Source: Heterostelium multicystogenum
Lineage: Eukaryota; Evosea; Eumycetozoa; Acytosteliales; Acytosteliaceae
NCBI GenBank assembly: GCA_003667245.1
Contig: RCNN01000050.1
Location: forward strand, 62,001 to 126,000
Direction of reading: 5' to 3'
Length of the DNA stretch: 64,000 nucleotides
Shown: positions 57,150 through 64,000 of the stretch, one piece after another
How the letters are laid out: each line of letters starts with the position of its first letter
Position numbering within the stretch: the first letter of the stretch is position 1
Made by a program: the position numbers and the translations under genes
The notes under the pieces: model-generated
Told to the model about the DNA's origin: nothing
Seen by the model: only the letters and a program-made list of their open reading frames with translations
Database searches by the model: none

Positions 57150-58700
57150 TAACTGTAGGTTTGTTTACTTGCAATCAAGCAAGCATATATCTCACTTCAA
57201 GAATAGCATCGACAGATTACTGACCAAATATGATTATTATTAAATATTTAGAGATATGTTGGGTCACTCTATGTTTGGGGTCCATCTCACAGTGGCAAAA
57301 CTAACTACATTTTTGCTTCATGCGCTGAATGAACCAAAATGCTGTGTTTAGTCAAGTCAACGCAAAGACAAACTATGACAGAACAACTCTCTTTTCAAAA
57401 TCTGTGTACAAATCTACATATCCAAATGATGAAACGGAAATTACATCTTCCTCTCTTGTAACAGATTTAATGGGCATTGCACTTGAAACAGAAACAGCTA
57501 TCATCTCGATTCAAGATTACATCTATTAATTGTCCTACAATTGTTGAACTATGCAATCATCTCATTAAGAAGCTAAAATATATATTGACATCAAGAGTGG
57601 AAAAGGATGAAGCAGAATCAGAGATTAATGATGAAACAAATGAAATAGATTGAGACAAACAAGACAGAAGCGAAGCGAAGTGATGATGATACTAAGAAAC
57701 TGCCTATCATCTATCTAGTCATAGATTGTGCCAGATTGTCTGGAGCGATCTTTACTTCAAAATGTTTCTAAAGATTCAAGAGTATACTCAACATCGAATA
57801 ACAGTGGTACTTGTCAGTGAACTACCCATTGAGAAGATCATACCAATTCAATTGATATTAGGTTCAAGATCGCCTTTAAACCATTCAATTCCCACAATAT
57901 ACACAGAGTATGTATGATTCACTATCTTCCTATGCCTGTGTACTAACGGTTAGCATTCTCAGGTGAACTGTCCTCGATTATCAACTATCTTAGTGCTGAG
58001 AAGAAAAGTAATTCAATTTAAAGTAGATTTGGAGCTGTACAAGCGACTGGTTGAGCTTACTCGAGACATTGTATCAACAATTAGAAATCTCTCACATCTC
58101 CTGCATATCATTAAGATACTCTATCCTAAATATATACAGCCACTTGAATATGGAGTGGATCGCGATGATAATTTTGCAGCTGTATGAGAGTATTAAGCCG
58201 ACCATTTCATCGATTATCAACAACATTTACAAACAAACACAGTACATGCCGCTCACTAGCAGTGCAACACGACATTTCAATGAAAGATCTTGGATTCTCA
58301 TTCCACAGAAATGTCTACTCATTGCCGGATACCTAGCAAAGTACATTCTCAAAGACCAAACAAACTACTTTACACCAAAGAAAACGTTAAAAGAGATACA
58401 ATCAAAGAGAAGGTAAGGCAACAACACCCGAATGCAGTTGGATCGCTTCTCATCTCTAAAGATATATCAAAACTAACGAACTATTAATAATAATAATATA
58501 AAAACAGGTCCAAAACTATTTGAAGTTCAAAGATTTGATTGCTATTATGTTTTTCGATATTTCCACAACTGAACACAACTCGGTATAATTCAATATTGTT
58601 CTCGCAAATTGCATCGTTGGTATCGTTGAGATGAAAGTGGAAACCTTGGAGTCAATTAGACTACGTTGCAATGTACCTACCAAAATATTAAATTAGTAAG
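57150..58700 (+). CDS. orc5: Origin recognition complex subunit 5-like protein (heavily interrupted)
   Basis: No long frame is open, but successive fragments follow the order of ORC5. A Walker A in LYVWGPSHSGKTNYI lies at 57265-57311, VNAKTNYDRTTLF at 57356, Walker B in KLPIIYLVIDCARLSG at about 57697-57743, FLKIQEYTQHRITVVLVSELP at 57765-57835, ELSSIINYLSAEK after an intron at 57908-57962, and LLIAGYLAKYILKDQTNYFT at about 58310-58370. Another intron (58413-58507) precedes GPKLFEVQR and a C-terminal CNVPTKIL near 58670. ORC5 is an AAA+-like subunit of the hexameric replication-origin complex. At least six frame changes are needed. The start and end are estimates. True pseudogenisation would be surprising for an essential gene, so errors are likelier. 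Confidence 0.65.
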
Positions 58701-59691
58701 TCTATCGATTAGTTTTGATATTGACTCCTATTTAAATTCTGCTCAGTTCACAAATTTAATAAACTTCAATAATTGCAATTCACTTCAACTTCCAACCAAC
58801 CAACCAACTAACTAACACCAACCGATTGACTAACATCCTGTAAAATTAAAATACTGAGTTTATATAATATAAAAATACCATTAAAAGAGGTAGAAATCTC
58901 AACTCCTATGTGGTGGTGTGTTGATCTGTATTTTTTAAACTTGGATAAATACATACGTATAACTAAAATAAATACAAAGCAAAGTGTGTGGGAATATGTT
59001 CAACAAAGGTATAAATTTCTGTACAAGTACCATATATGAATTGTCAAATAATAATATTTTGTATAAGCCACAAACAAATACAAAAAAGGATACAGATAAT
59101 AATATTTTTACATATATAATTATATATTAGGAAAAAACAACCATAGAAAGTAAATCATGCAATTCGGTGAATGACCTTCAATTAATTAATTATAATTATT
59201 TATTTTATCATATCTTATTTTATTTTATAAATCTAAATCTAAATTTAAATCAAAATCTATATCTAATTTTAATAATATACGAAAATACAAAAAAAGTAAT
59301 ACTATTACTCCATTATTATTATTATCAATTATTATATATTTATTGTAATTTATTAATTCAATTTATTTTTTCAAATTTTATATGTATATATTTTTAACAG
59401 TTAAATTCAATTATTTTATAGAATGAAAAAAAGGGAAAGAGTTCCAAAAAATCACACAAACAATATTCATATTATACTACATAAATTTATTTGATTTTTA
59501 ATAATTAAAGTAAAAAAAATTAATACTAATAATATTATAATATTGCAAAAAAACATGTATTATCACCAAAAAAAGTGTTTCACACACAACACTGACGAAA
59601 CCACTACAACCACAACAACCGCAACTACGAACTGTGCTAAATTTCAATTTTCGGTTTTGGAAGATCTGGATGGGTTTGATATGTATTTTTG
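58701..59691. other. Intergenic region
   Basis: About 1 kb of AT-rich spacer with A/T runs and short CAAC repeats near 58793-58820. Short frames (59167-59397 plus, 59498-59716 minus) have Leu/Ile/Asn/Tyr-rich simple composition and no recognisable domain. Confidence 0.55.
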
Positions 59692-61969
59692 ATGTTATTT
59701 TTGATTTCCACCACAAGTTTGGTTGGTGCTAAGCAACAGATTACTTATGATGGAAGATCTCTGATGATTGGATGGCCAGCGTGTCTTGCTGGTGAGCGGT
59801 TTCAGTACACTATCCTAGAAGTACGCCATCTATGTGGAAGCCAATTCTTCAGCAATCCAAAAGCTGCCGGAATCAATATGATCGATACCTATGTGTTCTG
59901 GATTCCATGAGCCACAGAAGGGTGTTTTCAACTTTGAGGGAAATGCCAATATCACGCATTTTCTCGACATTTGTAAGGAGCTTGGTCTCTATGTAAATCT
60001 CAGAATCGGTCCCTATATCTGTGGCGAGTGGAACTTTGGTGGATTCCCTTTCTGGTTGAAGGAGATCCCAGAAGTAAGACTCAGAAGACTACAACCAGCC
60101 ATACATGCAGGAATGGAACGATGGGTTCGTTATATTACAGGGATACTTAGAGAAATATTTTGCTCCAAAAGGAGGTCCCATCATTTTGGCCAGATTTGAA
60201 AACGAGTATGGTTGGGTCGAGGAGAAGTATGGGGAAAGTGGAACTAAATATGCTCAGTGGGTCTGCCAAAATCCAATTCTCTCGATGTTGGGGTTCCTTG
60301 GATTATGTGTCAACAAGACAACATTGATTCCGTTATTAACACCTGCAATGGTTTTCTACTGCATGAATGGATCGACTGGCATTGGAAAAACTATCCAACC
60401 AACCTGCATTTTTCACTGAAAACTGGCCTGGTTGGTTCCAAATGTGGAACCAAGGAATCCACATCGTCCAGTTCAAGATGTATTGTATTCAGTTGGAAGT
60501 TGGTTTGCTAATGGTGGCTCCCTGATGAACTACTATATTGTGGCATGGTGAACTAACTTTGGACGTACCTCATCACCAATGATTACCACCAGCTACGACT
60601 ATGATGCCGCACTTGACGAATATGGAAATCCTAATGAGCCAAAATACACAGAAACTGCCAAGTTCAAACAATCTAATGCTGAAGCATTCCAATATTTTGT
60701 TTTGAGTAGCTACCCTTAATAAAAAGTATCTCGAAGGATCTACCTTTATCTACCTTTTGCTAATGGGCAGAGTCACTCGTTCTTGATAAACCATCATGAC
60801 AGTGCTCCAAATACTGTGACATGGAATGGACATCAGTTTTCAATGAAACCATGGCAGTCCAAGTCCTCTATAAATAATATATCAGTTTACGACACCGCTG
60901 CTCTCCAATTAATTTAAGACAAGCGTGCATTAAATATCAAAGAAGGAAGAGGATTTGTATCAACAAATGTATTAACACAGCTTACATTTCCCGAATGAAT
61001 GACGGATTCAATCATGAAGGAGGTGTATGGAATAAAAACCACTGGAACAACTCGCACTTACTCATGACAAGACCGATTATATGTGGTATACCACTGACTT
61101 TTATCTTGAAACCTATTGTGCCGAAGTTGACGTGTGGTGATGTCTCTGATATTTTCCATGCTTTTTGTTGACGGAGAATACCAAAAGCTCAATACAAATA
61201 CCATGGAACTTTCAATATCAAGAAAAACGTTCCACACGGCTGGCACAAGCTTCAAATCCTCCATACTAAACTTGGAGTTGCACACTACACAGTCGACATG
61301 GAAAAGGTACGGGGTGGACTGCTTGGACAAATGTGGATCGGTGGAAAAAGACATTACCGAAAATGGATGGACAATGCGTCCATTCCTGAATGGTGAGAGA
61401 CTGGAAATCTACAACCCCAACCACTTCTCCAGAGTGGAATGGACTCCATTCAGTAACAAACCAGAAGCACTGAATTGTATAAGATCAACTTTGAGCTCCA
61501 CCGTCCACAGGAAAGCACTATTCACTCAAGATGGAGGGAATGGGCAAGGGAATGATATATTTGAATGGCTCAGTGTTGGACGTTACTGGTGTGAGCAAAG
61601 GATGGGGATGCAATGACTGCAACTACCAAGGTGGATTCAGAGATGGTTTGTGTAGTACCAACTGTGGTGAACCTAGCCAAATCTACTACCATCTGCCACA
61701 CGACTGGATCGTAAACGGAGCCAATGTACTAGTGATTTTCGAAGAGTTCGGAGGAGACCCCAAGCAAATCAAACTAGCAGAGAAAGACTCATCTTTCCTC
61801 ATCGAGAAGTCAGCCTATCTTCTCAAAAACCATCTTCGCCCGAGAATTTCTCTCAGAATTACAAGATGAGCTTGCCCGCAGTGACAGTATCTCCACCTAC
61901 AGTCAAATCACACTGATCTATATCTACTGTGGAATAGTAGCCCTCACATTTTTTCTAATGAAAAAATAA
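59692..61969 (+). CDS. GH35 beta-galactosidase with C-terminal membrane anchor (many frameshifts)
   Basis: The frame from ATG 59692 begins [26 protein letters not shown], a signal peptide plus the GH35 start. Conserved blocks follow in shifting frames: [62 protein letters not shown] (acid/base Glu, 60171-60211), [31 protein letters not shown] (nucleophile Glu, 60414-60447), a NYYIWHGGTNFGRT block near 60527-60568 and [15 protein letters not shown]. The C-terminal half includes a jelly-roll-like region and a Cys-rich [10 protein letters not shown]...CSTNCG segment. The last 25 residues ([18 protein letters not shown]) form a hydrophobic tail, which is unusual for a soluble lysosomal or secreted enzyme. 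It is closest in style to plant-type GH35. At least eight frame changes are spread over 59765-61860. Confidence 0.88.
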
Positions 61970-62574
61970 AAAATACTAAATTTTTTATATTCATAAAAGG
62001 AAGTTACAAGTGTGTGAATTTATGCCAAAAATCAATTGCGATTTGATCAGTTGCAAACAAAGGTTCATCAATTCTAAATTTCACACACCACATCATCTGA
62101 TTTCAAAGCAAATAATAAGTTTGTTTTGTAATTTTTTGCAAAAACAAAAAAAAAACTAAAAAAATATCTAAAGTTTAGATTTGAATGTGGTTTTTGGTCT
62201 GTTTTGAGCGGACATAATTTAGAGTTACAAATAAAATATCAAATTTATAAGATATATCAAAATATATATATATTTTCATTTGTTTGTTTTTTTTTGTTTT
62301 TTTATTTTTTATAAAGATATCAAAATCAAAAAACGGACTTAGATCTAGATTTAAGTTAGTAGGAATCGAGTATATATATTCGGTATTTGAAACTTTGAAC
62401 AAATAGATATCAAACATTTCATTGTAACAATTACTAGATAACCCAATCATTTCCCTTCAATAGAAAAGTAACCAACCTAAAGAAAGAATAGGAGGTAGGA
62501 AATAAGGAAAAGAAAGTAATATATTTAATTATAGAGAGAAGTTGTTTCACAAGCAAACAACAATCAGTAAATAA
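61970..62574. other. Intergenic region
   Basis: AT-rich spacer of about 600 bases, with T-runs at 62286-62310 and an AGAAAG-rich leader just before 62575. The minus-strand frame at 62175-62450 is Ile/Tyr/Lys/Asn rich and probably chance. Confidence 0.55.
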
Positions 62575-64000
62575 TGTCTAGATTATTTACCCAATTCCGT
62601 TAGTACATCATGGAAACCTGTACATGATACTGTTGCAACTGGTATGAAATGTTTGAAAGCACTAAAACAATAATAGTTTTCTGTAGAAAACTTACATACT
62701 CTTTGATTTACTGTAGCTATCTATTCGTTTTCACCGACTGGTGACAATCAAGTTGCCTTGAGGGTTGGAGATTCTATAAGATTGAGGAAAAATCAAGTGA
62801 ATGGTACAGAGGCGTCGTAGTCAGTGTCATCGATGGAACTCAACAGCGTGGAATATTCCGGGCAGCTAGTGCTCGTGCGAAATATCAGCAGGATTTTGAT
62901 GTGGTCACCAACGAGCTCACACAGGTCATTCGTGAGTGGGGAATGCTGCTGTTGACCTACTTCAAGGAAAGAAGAATTTCCGATACAAAATAATGAAGGA
63001 TCGTCTATCACTGCTTCTCGACTGGGCACTCAAAGATCCTCTCCACTTCCATTACCCTTGAGGTCCGCGAGATGCTCAAGGGCAAGGGCAAGTCATCTCC
63101 AAGATCGAGGAGGGCCGTCGACTTATGGGTCTGGACATGATTGTGCGTACACCAAGTGGCGAGCCAGCACATGAGAACAATACTGGAATCATCCAGCTCT
63201 ACAGAATGCATCAGGAATTGGACACATCAAAGACATCGAACTATATACAGAGAAGCATCAATCAGACATTTTCATCAGGTAACAACGCAGCTGGAAAATC
63301 AGTCGATGCCTATGGATCTGCTGGAAAAGGCGACGCCAAGCAAAATCAATTTGGGCGACGTGTCGCCACAGTTGGCTGCGCAGTTTGGACAAGCTTCTGG
63401 TGGCGGTGCAAACAATCTGATGCTCATGAAAAAGGCTGCCAACATGCGTGCAAATCCAACCCGTCGTTCAATGATGGTCCTCAGACGCGAGACCTCAGAG
63501 TCGGGTTCAAACGTCACTCGTCGTCGATCGCAGCGCTGCAGCTGCTGCCACTACATCTAGCACACATTTGCCTAATCATATATTCTTGGACTTGAAAGAT
63601 ATCATGTGTTCAGTTGCGAGCAAACCGAATTATTCTTCTCTATCTACAACAAAACAGAAGGCAAATTTATCACAGAGGAGTATCAGGTCGGATTGACGGC
63701 ACAGGGTATGCCCACACACATTGACAAGATTGGAAAGCTGTCAACTCTCTTTATCGATATCTCAAAGAAAGATTGCAGATGGATCTATATTTGGTGTGCA
63801 GACTCATTCGTAAAGGTTAAGATGCTGACTGATTCTAGCAAGAAAGCCGTCCTCTCTTATATCGTCGTCCCTTCGGTTGCTCTGTACTGAGAATCGAGGA
63901 CTCCATATCGGTGGGAAAGAGGATGGAGCACACCATACCAATCTACACCTCCAGCCAAGAGTCTACTTTTGCACTGCTACAACGAAATGATTATCAAGAA
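62575..64000 (+). CDS. DOCK-family guanine nucleotide exchange factor, 5' part (runs off the window)
   Basis: ATG at 62575 (MSRLFTQF), an intron at 62642-62716 (GTATGA...TGTAG), then an N-terminal SH3-like segment AIYSFSPTGDNQVALRVGDSI and an EWYRGVVVSV portion in the next frame. Next comes a helical region (VVTNELTQVIREWGMLLLTYFKERR), then RLMGLDMIVRTPSGEP and IIQLYRMHQEL as in DOCK180-type proteins. After an interruption follow FFSIYNKTEGKFITEEYQVGLTAQGMP and RRPFGCSVL, the latter marking entry to the DHR-1 (C2-like, PIP3-binding) domain. The DHR-2 catalytic domain would lie beyond 64000. It should activate Rac-type GTPases, with ELMO. Frame changes occur near 62605, 62785, 62860, 62950, 63030-63060, 63090, 63290, 63390, 63590 and 63885. 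Confidence 0.88.

Noticed and set aside
1..64000. Complete transposon or retroelement
   Set aside because: No reverse transcriptase, transposase, integrase or long terminal repeats were seen in any frame I could read.

Overview
The window looks like nuclear DNA of a social amoeba (dictyostelid). It is AT-rich and dense with genes. Introns are short (about 55-100 bp, GTAAGT/GTATGT to AG). Glutamine, asparagine, serine and threonine runs sit between conserved domains, and most top matches by eye are to Dictyostelium-type families. I cannot name the species; moderate use of homopolymers hints at something other than D. discoideum itself.

Layout. (1) 0.5-11.5 kb: two tandem full-length ABCB (P-glycoprotein type) transporters, the first with eight single-base frameshifts, the second intact. 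(2) 12-23 kb: an ER GRP170/HYOU1-type Hsp70 ending in HDEL, a PDAP1/PP28 protein, a twin-CX9C complex I subunit, a protein tyrosine phosphatase and 3-ketodihydrosphingosine reductase. (3) 23.6-27.2 kb: an unusual secreted mosaic protein with a Cry-endotoxin-like N-terminus followed by lectin-like modules. (4) 28-39 kb: a PP2C-like phosphatase, L-galactose dehydrogenase-like reductase, Prp18, NTF2, a DnaQ-type exonuclease fused to a GLOD5-like glyoxalase domain, a U2 snRNA gene and a GNAT-like protein. (5) 41-54.5 kb: a type I membrane protein, an unknown gene, OST48, an ERI1-like exoribonuclease, N-myristoyltransferase, riboflavin kinase, a Cys-rich secreted protein and an oxysterol-binding protein. 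(6) 55.9-64 kb: 3-hydroxyisobutyrate dehydrogenase, a broken ORC5, a GH35 beta-galactosidase with a C-terminal membrane anchor, and the 5' part of a DOCK-family GEF that runs off the window.

Most genes are unrelated housekeeping genes, as expected in a eukaryote. One functional thread is secretory-pathway work (HYOU1, OST48, KDSR, OSBP); another is RNA processing (Prp18, U2 snRNA, ERI1-like).

Sequence quality matters when reading this window. Single-base insertions or deletions, often an extra A in CAAC or in short A/T runs, break about two thirds of the genes, including single-copy housekeeping ones. The protein reading is conserved on both sides of each break. I therefore read most breaks as sequencing or assembly errors, not true pseudogenes, and give each gene as one span with the breaks listed. 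No tRNA, rRNA, CRISPR or complete transposon was recognised.
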